From contig BAHV02000014.1 of the NCBI GenBank assembly GCA_000508965.1, positions 62,001 through 126,000 on the forward strand: a stretch of DNA of 64,000 nucleotides, in the 5' to 3' direction. Below, piece by piece: positions 43,157 through 51,616 of the stretch. The stretch comes from Dielma sp000508965 (GTDB lineage Bacteria > Bacillota_I > Bacilli_A > Erysipelotrichales > Erysipelotrichaceae). The first letter of the stretch is position 1; every line of letters starts with the position of its first letter. Below the pieces are notes generated by a model that ran no database searches, had not been told where the DNA came from, and worked only from the letters and a program-made list of their open reading frames with translations. The position numbers and the translations under genes were made by a program.

Positions 43157-45010
43157 TTACATTCCCTGCTTCAGATGCTTCTTCGTCTTGCGGTCTTGGG
43201 GTTTAACTAGACGCCTGCCGCCATGAATCAAATCACTGCGGTATGGAATCAAGCATTTAGGAGTGCTGCCGACCAGATCGAGGCGCCCCGCTGTTTTCAG
43301 TGCCTTGTAGACAAGCTGATAATTCTGCGGATAGGTAAACTGCATTAATGCCCGCTGCATTGCCTTTTCTTCATAGGTTTTGGCCACATAAACCGGCTGC
43401 ATAGTTTGTGGATCGAGGCTGGTATAATACATACACGTTGCCCGGGTTCCCGGTGTCGGATAAAAATCCTGCACCTGCTGCGGGGTATAATGAATCTTTT
43501 TTAAATATTGCGCCAGCTCAATGGCTGCATTAAGGTCACTGCCCGGATGAGAGCTCATCAGATAAGGAACTAAAAACTGACGTTTATTGTATTTCTTATT
43601 AATTTCATGATATTTATCGACAAATTTAAGATAGAGCTCCTTGTGCGGCTTCCCCATCTTATCGAGTACCTTCGGTGAAATATGCTCCGGCGCAACTTTA
43701 AGCTGACCGGAAATATGATATTGCACAAGTTCTTCAAAGAATGTATCATCCTTGTCATACATCAGATAATCATAGCGGATACCGGAGCGGATAAAAACCT
43801 TTTTCACCTTCGGCAAGGCTCTTAGACTGCGCAGAATATCAACATAATCTGTATGATCGACCTTTAGATTCGGACACTTTGGACTCAGACATTCACGATG
43901 CACACAAGCACCATATTTAAGCTGTTTATCACAGGCCGTTCTTGAAAAGTTCGCGGTAGGGCCGCCGACATCATGAATATACCCCTTAAAATTCGGCATT
44001 TCAGTGATACTTTTCGCCTCCGCAAGCAAGCTCTCCTTACTGCGCGTTGAAATGACCCGGCCTTGATGATGGGTAATCGCACAGAAAGCACACGATCCAA
44101 AACAGCCGCGGTTGCTGACAAGTGAAAACTGCACCTCTTCGATAGCAGGGATGTAATGATATTTTGGATGAAAGGTCCGCTCATAAGGCAGTGAATAGGT
44201 AAAATCCATTTCCTGCTGGGTTAATGGCAGCGGCGGTTTATTCTGTACGACATACCAGCCGTCATATGGCTCAATCAATACATGAGCGGCAATCGCATCA
44301 ATGTTCTCATGCTGAATCTGGAAGCTTTTCGCATACATGACCTTATCATTTTTAACTTCATCAAAGGATGGCAGCATAATGGCATCGGGTATCAGAGAAA
44401 TATCCTTTGTCTTATAGACACAGCCGCGGATAAAACAGCAATCTTCAGCTTTTAAGCCGCTGTTTAATGCTTCCGCAACCTCAATGATCGTATTCTCACC
44501 CATTCCATACATCAACAGATCCGCTTGGGAATCAATTAAAATTGAACGGCGCACCCTATCATCCCAATAATCATAATGGGCCAATCGGCGCAGAGAAGCT
44601 TCAATGCCGCCGACTAAGACAGGACTCTGCGGAAACAGCCGTTTCAAAATCTGTGTATAAACAATCGTCGGCCGATCCGGGCGCCGTCCCATAACACCAT
44701 CATCACTGTAGCTGTCTTTATCACGCCGGCGCTTATTCACTGAATAATGATTCACCATCGAATCAATGTTGCCTGCCGAGACTAGAAAACCCAATCGCGG
44801 CGTGCCAAACTGTAAAAATTCTTCATCATGATGCCAGTCAGGTTGGGCTAAAATGGCACAGCTATAACCATAGGCCTGCAAAGTTCGGGTAATGATTGCG
44901 CAGCCAAATGAGGGATGATCCACATAAGCATCACCGCAGACATAGACAAAATCCACTTGTTCAAAACCCTGTTCCAGCATTTCTTCACGATTTGTCGGCA
45001 AAAAAGTCAT
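43157..45010 (-). CDS. YgiQ-family radical SAM protein
   Basis: A 617-residue iron-sulfur enzyme with the radical-SAM CX3CX2C motif in GCFGSCAFCAITHHQGR, preceded by a B12-binding-like N-terminal region (VDHPSFGCAIITRTLQAYGY). Family features such as IGIMEASLRR-like VGGIEASLRRLAHYDYWDD, SAGNIDSMVNHYS and RPDRPTIVYTQ are present. Some members are shorter; this is full-length with a C-terminal Lys-rich tail. The biochemical role of YgiQ is not established. A possible -10 (TGA TACAAT) lies in the 54-base upstream gap. Confidence 0.93.
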   Translation of the reverse strand: MTFLPTNREEMLEQGFEQVDFVYVCGDAYVDHPSFGCAIITRTLQAYGYSCAILAQPDWHHDEEFLQFGTPRLGFLVSAGNIDSMVNHYSVNKRRRDKDSYSDDGVMGRRPDRPTIVYTQILKRLFPQSPVLVGGIEASLRRLAHYDYWDDRVRRSILIDSQADLLMYGMGENTIIEVAEALNSGLKAEDCCFIRGCVYKTKDISLIPDAIMLPSFDEVKNDKVMYAKSFQIQHENIDAIAAHVLIEPYDGWYVVQNKPPLPLTQQEMDFTYSLPYERTFHPKYHYIPAIEEVQFSLVSNRGCFGSCAFCAITHHQGRVISTRSKESLLAEAKSITEMPNFKGYIHDVGGPTANFSRTACDKQLKYGACVHRECLSPKCPNLKVDHTDYVDILRSLRALPKVKKVFIRSGIRYDYLMYDKDDTFFEELVQYHISGQLKVAPEHISPKVLDKMGKPHKELYLKFVDKYHEINKKYNKRQFLVPYLMSSHPGSDLNAAIELAQYLKKIHYTPQQVQDFYPTPGTRATCMYYTSLDPQTMQPVYVAKTYEEKAMQRALMQFTYPQNYQLVYKALKTAGRLDLVGSTPKCLIPYRSDLIHGGRRLVKPQDRKTKKHLKQGM

Positions 45011-45064
45011 AATTTCACTTCTCCTTAATTCATTTAATTATTGTATCATAGAACCGTCCTTGAT

Positions 45065-45600
45065 TCATAGATTTGATTTTTGCTTCGTTAAATGATAGAA
45101 ATAATCTCTTAATGCCTCACCCTTAGCATGCAGTTCTTCCACATAGAAATCATCTGCTATGACACCCTTATCTAAAATCAGACAGCGATCCAGTACATTT
45201 TCAATTTCATCCAGATCATGAGTCGCAACCAAAACGATCTCATTTCCCTGTAAGCTGTTAATTAACATTTGAACAGCAATTCCTTTTGACACTACATCAA
45301 GATTAGTAAAAGGTTCATCCATCAAGATCAATTCAGCGCTCTGAGAAAGACCGGCAGCTATTTCAACCTTCAACTGCTGACCGCGGCTCAGCCGTTCAAT
45401 TTTCTGATTCATTTCAACATCAAATAAGCGGCAGCGCTGCTGATAAGTGTCAAAATCAAACTGCGGATAATAATCAAGCAGATAGCGGCCATATTGATAG
45501 GGTGTAAAATAAGGGATAAAGGAATACTCCTCACTGATATAAGCAAACTTCTCATAATGCTTAGCAACTTCCCATTCATCAAGATCCGCAGATACATCAC
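45065..45600 (-). pseudogene. Truncated ABC-transporter ATPase (lacks Walker A)
   Basis: The frame encodes only the second half of an ABC ATPase: a Q-loop-side segment (EVAKHYEKFAYISEEYSF), signature LSRGQQLKVEIAAGL, Walker B AELILMDEP, D-loop and H-loop VATHDLDE. Reading back from the ATG at 45412, the same frame stays open to about 45600 (YGRYLLDYYPQFDF). It then loses similarity in a cysteine-rich out-of-frame stretch. Walker A is absent, so the product could not hydrolyse ATP. It abuts a truncated membrane-protein gene, suggesting a deletion. Confidence 0.7.
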
Positions 45601-45807
45601 ATGAATCACAATAATCGCAATAAAGGCACCCAGAAAAACAAAATCCAAATGCTTAGCTGCGAACCATGCGCCCATCCCCGGATGATCACTTAGTTTTGTC
45701 TGATAAATGCATTGCGCATTAAGCAGCGCCATTACAGCATAAACAATCAGACATGGTCCCAGCGTTGCATCAAAACGATAAGCCCATGTTTTTATAAAAT
45801 TTTTCAT
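45601..45807 (-). pseudogene. Truncated ABC membrane subunit fused by deletion to the ATPase remnant
   Basis: From ATG 45807, with GGGGGA upstream, about 69 residues read as a membrane-protein N-terminus with two hydrophobic segments (CLIVYAVMALL; FVFLGAFIAIIVIHVMYL). The frame then continues to 45409, but in a register out of frame with the ATPase code that underlies it, so residues after ~72 are spurious. This is the expected product of a deletion joining a permease start to a mid-ATPase. It follows directly after the GntR regulator. Confidence 0.6.
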
Positions 45808-45835
45808 TTTATCCCCCTCTCATTACAGGTATCGA

Positions 45836-46210
45836 TTATGTGTGCCAATGCTCATTCAGCAAAGCAATCAGCGTTTCCCGATCAATGCCTACCTCATGAC
45901 ATTGAATCACAAAATCATGCAGCATCTGATCCACCAACTCACGGCGGATCTTTGAAAGCAGCTCATCATTAACAATGATCACGCTTTTCACATTGGCAAT
46001 AGTTTTCAGATAGCCTTCCTCTTCCATTGTCCGATATGCTTTCTGCACAGTATTGGGATTAATGGAAAGCTGGGCAGCTACTTCACGGCGGCTGGGCAGC
46101 TCTTGATAATTAGTGCATTTTCCCCTCAATATCTTGCGTTTTATATGCAGACAGAGCTGCTGATAAACCGGCAGATCATGGTTCAATCGGATATCAATGA
46201 ACGGATTCAA
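45836..46210 (-). CDS. GntR-family repressor, YtrA subfamily
   Basis: A 124-residue regulator: an N-terminal winged helix (VYQQLCLHIKRKIL, ELPSRREVAAQLSINPNTVQKAYRTMEEEGYL) and a short C-terminal helical dimerisation segment, typical of YtrA proteins that control ABC transporters of antibiotic and envelope stress. The start is TTG 46210: GGAG lies eight bases upstream, whereas the nearby ATG is out of frame and stops after two codons. Its own promoter is overlapped by a matching operator, so it is autoregulated. The transporter genes it should control are broken. Confidence 0.9.
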   Translation of the reverse strand: MNPFIDIRLNHDLPVYQQLCLHIKRKILRGKCTNYQELPSRREVAAQLSINPNTVQKAYRTMEEEGYLKTIANVKSVIIVNDELLSKIRRELVDQMLHDFVIQCHEVGIDRETLIALLNEHWHT

Positions 46211-46225
46211 GCGATCATCTCCTCT

Positions 46226-46260
46226 AAGTGTATTATACCCTTAATACACTTTTGTGTAAA
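46226..46260 (-). promoter_or_regulatory. Promoter and YtrA-type operator of the GntR gene
   Basis: TTTACA (46255-46260) and TATAAT (46232-46237) are spaced 17 bases on the minus strand. An inverted repeat (46226-46235 with 46241-46251; core AGTGTA and TACACT) covers the -10 and spacer, the position and sequence expected of a YtrA-family operator. Confidence 0.8.
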
Positions 46261-46264
46261 GCTA

Positions 46265-46285
46265 AAGCAGCATGAAATGCTGCTT
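46265..46285 (-). terminator. Terminator of the glycerol-3-phosphate oxidase operon
   Basis: A perfect 9-bp stem (46265-46273 with 46277-46285) directly after the DUF1667 gene. The U tail is short. Confidence 0.6.
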
Positions 46286-46290
46286 CGTGT

Positions 46291-46665
46291 TTATTTATTA
46301 CTGATACGAGTGACGGTACGTGAGGCAATCACATTGACACCGCTTTGACAGATATTTTTAACGAGGATGTCATTGACATGTACCGGCGCCTTAACCCGCA
46401 AGCGGTTCAGCACCTGCATCGCTTCCATCAGCTTACCTTTGGGAATCGGGCCATCCGTAACTACCGGCAGCCTTGTCAGCTCGGCTCTTTCAAGCAGCAC
46501 CGTCGTTGTCAGTGTCCGTTTTGGATTTGTCAGTTCCTCGTGCGCATATTTAATTCCCCGCGGACAATTATTGCCGCTGACACTCAATTTTAATGTCGCA
46601 TCATCAATATCCAGCTGCAGCTGACAGCCCATCGGACATACGATACAAGTCATTTCTTTTTTCAT
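46291..46665 (-). CDS. DUF1667 Fe-S-type protein of the glp operon
   Basis: A 124-residue protein of the DUF1667 family with cysteine motifs CIVCPMGC (near the N-terminus) and NNCPRGI, which resemble metal or Fe-S ligands, and the conserved TTTVLLERAELTRLPVVTDGPIPK. In anaerobic Bacillota it is encoded beside glycerol-3-phosphate dehydrogenase and an FAD oxidoreductase and probably carries electrons for them, playing the part of GlpC. The start at ATG 46665 is six bases from AGGGA and overlaps the previous stop as ATGA; the ATG at 46671 is too close. Confidence 0.88.
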   Translation of the reverse strand: MKKEMTCIVCPMGCQLQLDIDDATLKLSVSGNNCPRGIKYAHEELTNPKRTLTTTVLLERAELTRLPVVTDGPIPKGKLMEAMQVLNRLRVKAPVHVNDILVKNICQSGVNVIASRTVTRISNK

Positions 46666-47915
46666 TCGCATTCCCTCATTTCAAAGCTCAGACTGGTTGA
46701 CCCTTTCAGTTCTTTAGCACTGAGTCTGATAGTTTCCATTTCTGCAGGCAGCACGATTCGCTTGCGGATTCGCCGTAATTCCTCTCCATTTTTAACAATG
46801 ACTAATTCACAATTTTTCATCGGACGGCGTACTCGGAAAGTAAATTCAACTTCCTGGTCAATGTTTTCCACGCGCAGACATTGCGGAACTAATGCAGTGA
46901 CATTACTTAAAGCGATGCAGTCCACCGCCGCGCCCTCATGCAGTTGATTTTTCAGATACCGAGCCACAAAACGTCCGCACAATTCAGCTTCACGGCTGAC
47001 AAAATCCACCAAATCATGCACATGCAAAGCGTTGCCGCAGACAAAGAAACCCGGCAGATTTGTTTCATAGCTCTCATTGACACGCGCACTCTTCGTGGCT
47101 GGATCTTGAATAATCGGCAAGTCATCGAATAAACGCAGTTCAGGGATAAGACCGACCGACAGCAGCAGACAGTCACATTCAACTTCCCACTCACTGCCGG
47201 CGATCGGTTTCAGATGTTCATCAACCTTCGCCAGCACAATCTTTTCAAGCCGGTTTCGTCCGATGGTTTTTACGACTGTCGTGCTCAGATATAATGGAAT
47301 ATTAAAATCCTCAAGACATTGGACAATATTTCTTTTTAAACCATTTGAATAAGGCATAATTTCCGCCACACCATGGACGGCTGCCCCTTCTAAGGTCATT
47401 CGGCGTGCCATAATCAGACCTATATCACCGCTGCCTAAAATAAAAACATCCTTGCCTGGCAAATAGCCATCAAGATTCAAATAATGCTGGGCAGTGCCGG
47501 CACTCATGATGCCGCAGCAGCGATCACCGGGAATTGAGATTGAACCGCGTGAGCGTTCACGGCAGCCCGTAGCCATGACGACCGCTTTTGCCTGAAGCTT
47601 TATATACCCTTCTTTTTTACTTAAAATCATGGCGGTTTTTGTTTCATCCAAGGACAAAACTGTCGCCTGAGAATAAACGGTAATACTGATTCGCTTTAAA
47701 AGATCAATGTATCGCTGTGCATACTGCGGTCCGGTCAGCTCGGCTTTAAAAACCTGAAGCCCGAAACCGTTATGAATGCACTGATTTAATACTCCGCCCA
47801 GCGTATTGTCGCGCTCGACAATTACAACATCATGAATTCCCTGCTGATAAAGCGATAACGCACACGCCAGCGCCGCTGAGCCGCCGCCGATGATCAGACA
47901 ATCACAAGTTTTCAT
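46662..47915 (-). CDS. FAD/NAD(P)-dependent oxidoreductase of the glp operon (GlpB-like role)
   Basis: A 417-residue flavoprotein with the N-terminal dinucleotide motif LIIGGGSAALACALS, a second Rossmann motif (VFILGSGDIGLIMARR) and ATGCRER. It belongs to the pyridine nucleotide-disulfide oxidoreductase-like family found between glpA and DUF1667 in many anaerobes. It probably moves electrons from GlpA to an acceptor. Its start shares one base with the glpA stop (TGATG), showing coupling. The exact acceptor is unknown. Confidence 0.9.
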   Translation of the reverse strand: MKTCDCLIIGGGSAALACALSLYQQGIHDVVIVERDNTLGGVLNQCIHNGFGLQVFKAELTGPQYAQRYIDLLKRISITVYSQATVLSLDETKTAMILSKKEGYIKLQAKAVVMATGCRERSRGSISIPGDRCCGIMSAGTAQHYLNLDGYLPGKDVFILGSGDIGLIMARRMTLEGAAVHGVAEIMPYSNGLKRNIVQCLEDFNIPLYLSTTVVKTIGRNRLEKIVLAKVDEHLKPIAGSEWEVECDCLLLSVGLIPELRLFDDLPIIQDPATKSARVNESYETNLPGFFVCGNALHVHDLVDFVSREAELCGRFVARYLKNQLHEGAAVDCIALSNVTALVPQCLRVENIDQEVEFTFRVRRPMKNCELVIVKNGEELRRIRKRIVLPAEMETIRLSAKELKGSTSLSFEMRECE

Positions 47916-49345
47916 CAGCGTTCCCCCTTTGTCATTTTATATAAGATATGTGAACCCTTTTGATTATAGTCAACCTCCTCCATCGGTTTCTTTAATGTTT
48001 CCGACAGCAGTTTTACAACCAGCGGTTCACAAAAGCCGCCCTGACAATCCCCCATGCCCGGACGTACCCGTTTCTTAACGCCAACCACACTGCGGGCACC
48101 GCAGCTGCGTTTAATACAATCAATAATTTCCTGAGCTGATACTTGTTCACAGCGGCATATGATTTCACCATAGCGCGGATTATGAGCAATATACTGCTTC
48201 TTCTCTTCTTCACTGCATTCTGACAGCACGACATTTTTCTGACGATGCTTCAAAATCGAACGCGGCTGTAAATCAAATGACGGCAGCACAAACTCCTTCA
48301 TCACCTTTTCAGCAATCGCCGGTGCGCTCGCCAAACCCGGTGAATCGATGCCTGCCACATCAATAAAATGCGGACAGCTTTCTTCAATAATAAAATCATC
48401 CTCTGCCGTCGTCGGCCGATTACCGCTGAAACTGTGAATGATTTCAGAGGCCGGCACCTCATCCAGCAGCTCGCTTGTTTTTTCCAATACCTCAGCCAAG
48501 CCCATCGAGGTGGTGGCAACATCAGCACAATCATCATGCACCGCTGCATTAGGACCTAACAGAATATTGCCGTGAACCGTAGGCACTGCCAGCACGCCCT
48601 TGCCTTTGACCGTCGGCACCGGATAAAGCACATGCTTCACCAGCTCATGACAGCGTTTGCTTAAGACAAAATATTCACCCTTTTTAGGATTGATTTTAAA
48701 CCGTGCCTGCCCATTCACCATCGCACTGACACGATCCGCATACAAGCCAGCACAGTTAATCACCATCCGTGTTTTAATTTTTTGTGTCGCTGACTCTACC
48801 TCATAGCCATCAGCAAGCTTTGTGATCGCTTTAACCTCTTCATTCAGCAATAACTGCGTTCCATTGCCCATCGCTGTTTCCATCGCCGCAATGGCAATCT
48901 TCCAAGGTGTGACAATCGCTGTTGACTCACAAAATAAGGCCTGAACGACCCGCTTTGACAAATGACTTTCCATCGCTCTTGCTTCATCCCCATCAATCAA
49001 TGAAACCGCGATGCCTCTTTGATCCGCACGCGCCTTTAATTCAGCCAATGCGGCGCACTGATCATCATTCATTGCCACAACTAAACTGCCGACCTGCTTA
49101 TAGTCAACCTTTAATTCCTTGCATAAAGTTGGATAAAGCTGCGCCCCCCGTAAATTCATCGCCGCTTTTAATGTATTATCACGCGGATCATAGCCGGCAT
49201 GAATGATGGCGCTGTTGGCCATACTCGTACTGTTTGCCACATCATTTTCCTTCTCAACCAAGGTTACATTACAATTATATCTCGAACAGGCATAAGCAAT
49301 CAGGGTTCCGATAACGCCGCCGCCAATAATGACAATATCTTCCAT
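47915..49345 (-). CDS. glpA: FAD-dependent glycerol-3-phosphate dehydrogenase with BFD-type [2Fe-2S] domain
   Basis: The 476-residue protein has an N-terminal FAD motif (IVIIGGGVIGTLIAYACSRY), a DAO-family oxidoreductase domain (NCAGLYADRVSAM, LLGPNA) and a C-terminal BFD-like [2Fe-2S] domain with cysteines in IICRCEQV, and GDCQGGFC. It oxidises glycerol-3-phosphate to dihydroxyacetone phosphate. A longer frame starts at 49390, but GGAGG four bases before ATG 49345 fixes the start. A terminator and a CRE-overlapped promoter lie upstream. glpK and glpF are not nearby. Hydroxyglutarate oxidase-like specificity is a less likely alternative. Confidence 0.9.
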   Translation of the reverse strand: MEDIVIIGGGVIGTLIAYACSRYNCNVTLVEKENDVANSTSMANSAIIHAGYDPRDNTLKAAMNLRGAQLYPTLCKELKVDYKQVGSLVVAMNDDQCAALAELKARADQRGIAVSLIDGDEARAMESHLSKRVVQALFCESTAIVTPWKIAIAAMETAMGNGTQLLLNEEVKAITKLADGYEVESATQKIKTRMVINCAGLYADRVSAMVNGQARFKINPKKGEYFVLSKRCHELVKHVLYPVPTVKGKGVLAVPTVHGNILLGPNAAVHDDCADVATTSMGLAEVLEKTSELLDEVPASEIIHSFSGNRPTTAEDDFIIEESCPHFIDVAGIDSPGLASAPAIAEKVMKEFVLPSFDLQPRSILKHRQKNVVLSECSEEEKKQYIAHNPRYGEIICRCEQVSAQEIIDCIKRSCGARSVVGVKKRVRPGMGDCQGGFCEPLVVKLLSETLKKPMEEVDYNQKGSHILYKMTKGER

Positions 49346-49357
49346 AAGTCCTCCATA

Positions 49358-49384
49358 ACCGAAAAAGCACCCATAAGTGCTTTT
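49358..49384 (-). terminator. Terminator hairpin in the glpA leader (possible attenuator)
   Basis: An 8-bp stem (49363-49370 with 49377-49384), 6-base loop and five U on the minus strand. It lies between the promoter and the glpA ribosome site, so transcription must read through it. No known aptamer was recognised in the short leader (about 50 bases before it). Confidence 0.7.
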
Positions 49385-49417
49385 ATGCAAACAAGCTGCT
49401 CGTGTTTTCTATCTATG

Positions 49418-49446
49418 ATTATATCATTGAAAGCGTTTGCATTCAA
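49418..49446 (-). promoter_or_regulatory. glpA promoter overlapped by a catabolite response element
   Basis: TTGAAT (49441-49446) and TATAAT (49418-49423) are spaced 17 bases on the minus strand. The spacer is occupied by a CRE-like palindrome at 49428-49441 that matches TGWAANCGNTNWCA at 13 of 14 positions. CcpA-HPr(Ser-P) binding here would block transcription when glucose is present. The stretch 49447-49633 shows no other feature. Confidence 0.75.
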
Positions 49447-49633
49447 CAAGCACAACCAAAAGTTTTAAGCAGTTTCAGATATGTGAAAAACTATTGTCAA
49501 ACCCTAAAAACACACAAATCATAACAGAATCTGTTGATAATGCAGGTTATGTTACCTTCAATTACCATATATTTCCATAACTGATTTTATAATCATAAAC
49601 TGTCTTCTTAGAATAAGTTTTTGTAGATTAAAC

Positions 49634-49663
49634 ATAAAAAAAACCGGAAACATTTGTCTCCGG
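49634..49663 (-). terminator. Terminator of tRNA-Ile
   Basis: A stem of about 8-9 bp (49644-49652 with 49655-49663), with one G-U pair and a tight loop, followed by eight U on the minus strand, 14 bases after the tRNA. Confidence 0.85.
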
Positions 49664-49676
49664 CGATAAATTAATC

Positions 49677-49753
<77 letters not shown>

Positions 49754-49771
49754 ACTTGTTAGTGCCTATAT

Positions 49772-49800
49772 ATAATACCATAAAGCATTTTAGCTTGCAA
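49772..49800 (-). promoter_or_regulatory. Promoter of tRNA-Ile
   Basis: TTGCAA (49795-49800) and TATTAT (49772-49777, preceded by TGG as an extended -10) are spaced 17 bases on the minus strand. Confidence 0.75.
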
Positions 49801-49866
49801 GATAAACATTACAAAAAAATTGTTCATGTCAGGCATTTTCTTTCCTCATGGTTTTTAGGCGTTGTC

Positions 49867-49896
49867 TTGGTTTAAACCTTTAAGTCATGGTATAAT
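49867..49896 (+). promoter_or_regulatory. Promoter of the bcp operon
   Basis: TTGGTT (49867-49872) and an extended -10 TGG TATAAT (TATAAT at 49891-49896) are spaced 18 bases, directly upstream of AGGAGGT. Confidence 0.75.
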
Positions 49897-49917
49897 AGCT
49901 ACCATAGGAGGTACATT

Positions 49918-50376
49918 ATGTTACAAATCAATACAAAAGCACCTGATTTTGCACTCGCTGATCAGCATGGCAACATTGTTCATCTCAGTGATTTTCTAGG
50001 CAAAAAGGTTGTTCTCTATTTCTATCCTAAAGATAATACACCCGGCTGCACCAAACAAGCCTGTGCGTTTAAAAGCATGTATGAGGCGTTCCGCAGCAAG
50101 GATATTGAAGTAATCGGGATCAGTAAGGATTCCGCTGCCTCACATAAGAAATTCATTGAGAAATATGAACTTCCCTTTATCCTTTTAAGTGATCCGCAGA
50201 CAAATATCCTTCAGGAATATGAAGTATGGAAGAAGAAAAAGCTGGCTGGTCATGAATATATGGGCATTGTCCGTTCTACTTATATCATTGATGAAGAAGG
50301 CAAGATTCTGCATACGATGGAAAAGGTCAATCCAGAAAAAAATCCGCTTGAAGTAGCGGCGGTTCTGAATGTATGA
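49918..50376 (+). CDS. bcp: Thioredoxin-dependent thiol peroxidase (Bcp/PrxQ)
   Basis: A 152-residue peroxiredoxin of the Bcp/PrxQ class. The peroxidatic Cys44 lies in PKDNTPGCTKQACAF and the resolving Cys49 five residues later, the atypical two-Cys arrangement of this family. It reduces H2O2 and alkyl hydroperoxides with thioredoxin as donor. AGGAGGT and a strong extended -10 promoter suggest steady expression. The stop overlaps the next gene as ATGA. Confidence 0.96.
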   Translation: MLQINTKAPDFALADQHGNIVHLSDFLGKKVVLYFYPKDNTPGCTKQACAFKSMYEAFRSKDIEVIGISKDSAASHKKFIEKYELPFILLSDPQTNILQEYEVWKKKKLAGHEYMGIVRSTYIIDEEGKILHTMEKVNPEKNPLEVAAVLNV

Positions 50377-50936
50377 AAATAGAATTAACCGTATCCAGCT
50401 TTGCCGGCTGTTATGAAGGTGCAGAATTAAAAGATACCCAAACTTGGCAGGCCGCTCTGATTGAGGTCTTAAAAGAAAATGAAATCATGATTGATGGCTG
50501 GCAGGAGGATAGTTCAGCCTTTGCCGTCAAAGAAATCGATGAAGAATGTCTGGCTGCCCTCGCCCTTTGCGCCGCTTATACGGAAGCGAAGAAGCCGCTG
50601 CCCGCTAAATTAAAGAGTGTTTGGGATGAGGATAAGATTTATAGTAAAGCAGCCAACAGCAATGATTCAAAATATAAGCAGCTGCTGCGCAGTGTTGATA
50701 TCTTCCTGCCCGGTAATTTTCCTTATAATTTTGAATTTGCTGATATAAATGAAGAAGTGATGCTTTTTGGCAGTCTTGATGAATTGATTGATCAATGCCT
50801 GCGTCTGAAACGTACTGCATTTAAGGATGAAACATCTGTGAATCAAGTAAGTAAAATGGCGCTTGAGGCTTTAAATCTTTACTTGGAAATGGCTCAGCTG
50901 GCAAAAACCAGTCAACTGCCCCTATTTATTAATTAA
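50373..50936 (+). CDS. Uncharacterised protein translationally coupled to bcp
   Basis: A 187-residue soluble protein, acidic overall, with an alpha/beta N-terminal part (MKIELTVSSFAGCYEGA) and a largely helical C-terminal half (LDELIDQCLRLKRTAF, MALEALNLYLEMAQLA). No signal peptide, membrane segment or recognised motif is visible; conserved-looking acidic and Cys residues are scattered. It starts inside the bcp stop (ATGA), so its expression is tied to the peroxidase, and it shares the terminator that follows. I do not recognise the family and assign no function. Confidence 0.75.
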   Translation: MKIELTVSSFAGCYEGAELKDTQTWQAALIEVLKENEIMIDGWQEDSSAFAVKEIDEECLAALALCAAYTEAKKPLPAKLKSVWDEDKIYSKAANSNDSKYKQLLRSVDIFLPGNFPYNFEFADINEEVMLFGSLDELIDQCLRLKRTAFKDETSVNQVSKMALEALNLYLEMAQLAKTSQLPLFIN

Positions 50937-50959
50937 AGCTGGTCACCGCCAGCTTTTTT
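50935..50959 (+). terminator. Terminator of the bcp operon
   Basis: A perfect 8-bp stem (50935-50942 with 50949-50956), 6-base loop and a run of six U. Confidence 0.9.
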
Positions 50960-50964
50960 CATCT

Positions 50965-50987
50965 AAAAAACCGATCTGAGATCGGTT
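50965..50987 (-). terminator. Terminator of the HD-domain gene
   Basis: A 7-9-bp stem (50969-50977 with 50979-50987), overlapping the stop codon, with six U on the minus strand. Confidence 0.85.
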
Positions 50988-51534
50988 ATCCTAAATGTAT
51001 AAAAGATATAAAAGAAGCGAGATACATTACTGCCGCTGACTTTCTTACAAGTGATGAAGATTGATGAATACATTCTAATGTCGCACAATACTTATCCATG
51101 CCGGTAATTACCCAGCCCTCTTTATAGCGAGGCGCTTTTAAAGTCATCGGCCACATATGCTTAACGATGCAGTCAGCCATCAAAGGTGTTACATCAGCGA
51201 TTTTCCGTGCGTTTTCAAGCGCTACCCGCGGATGCAGAGCCGGATGCCAGCCTTCATGTGTCTTTTCACGCCAATCATAGTGAAACAGATCATGCAGCAA
51301 AGCCGCCCTTGTAGCCTCTTTTGTATGCCAGTTAAATTTACGGCAAATCAAAAAAGTATAATAAGCAACATTCAAAGAATGCTGAAGTCTTGTTGTATTT
51401 AAATGCTGTGAAAACTCATCAAGCTGCTGTACTTCATTCATTGTAAGCAGGTCACTTAATATTTCATTAAACTCCCTGATTTTTGGATTTGTAATGTCAT
51501 TCAAGTCTAATCTAGAATAAATCGCTTTTTCCAA
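50986..51534 (-). CDS. HD-domain phosphohydrolase
   Basis: A 182-residue protein with an HD metal-dependent phosphohydrolase domain: RLQHSLNVAYYTFLIC (first His), ALLHDLFHYDW (His-Asp doublet) and IVKHMWPMT plus MDKYCA (later ligands). Such proteins hydrolyse nucleotides or phosphoesters. A GTG at 51543 is in frame but touches AGAGGTG. The TTG at 51534, six bases after that site, is the more likely start. It stands alone, convergent with the bcp operon. The substrate is unknown. Confidence 0.85.
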   Translation of the reverse strand: MEKAIYSRLDLNDITNPKIREFNEILSDLLTMNEVQQLDEFSQHLNTTRLQHSLNVAYYTFLICRKFNWHTKEATRAALLHDLFHYDWREKTHEGWHPALHPRVALENARKIADVTPLMADCIVKHMWPMTLKAPRYKEGWVITGMDKYCATLECIHQSSSLVRKSAAVMYLASFISFIHLG

Positions 51535-51616
51535 TCTCTTCACCTCTATTTACTAGAATAACATACTGAAAATAAAAGTCAATTGACTTTATCTGAAATC
51601 TTTGTGAAGTTTTTGC

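Noticed and set aside
45409..45807. A single 132-residue membrane protein
   Set aside because: Its second half is an out-of-frame reading of ABC ATPase code; treated as two joined remnants instead.
49385..49417. Possible riboswitch in the glpA leader
   Set aside because: The leader before the terminator is only about 30-50 bases and has no known aptamer pattern.
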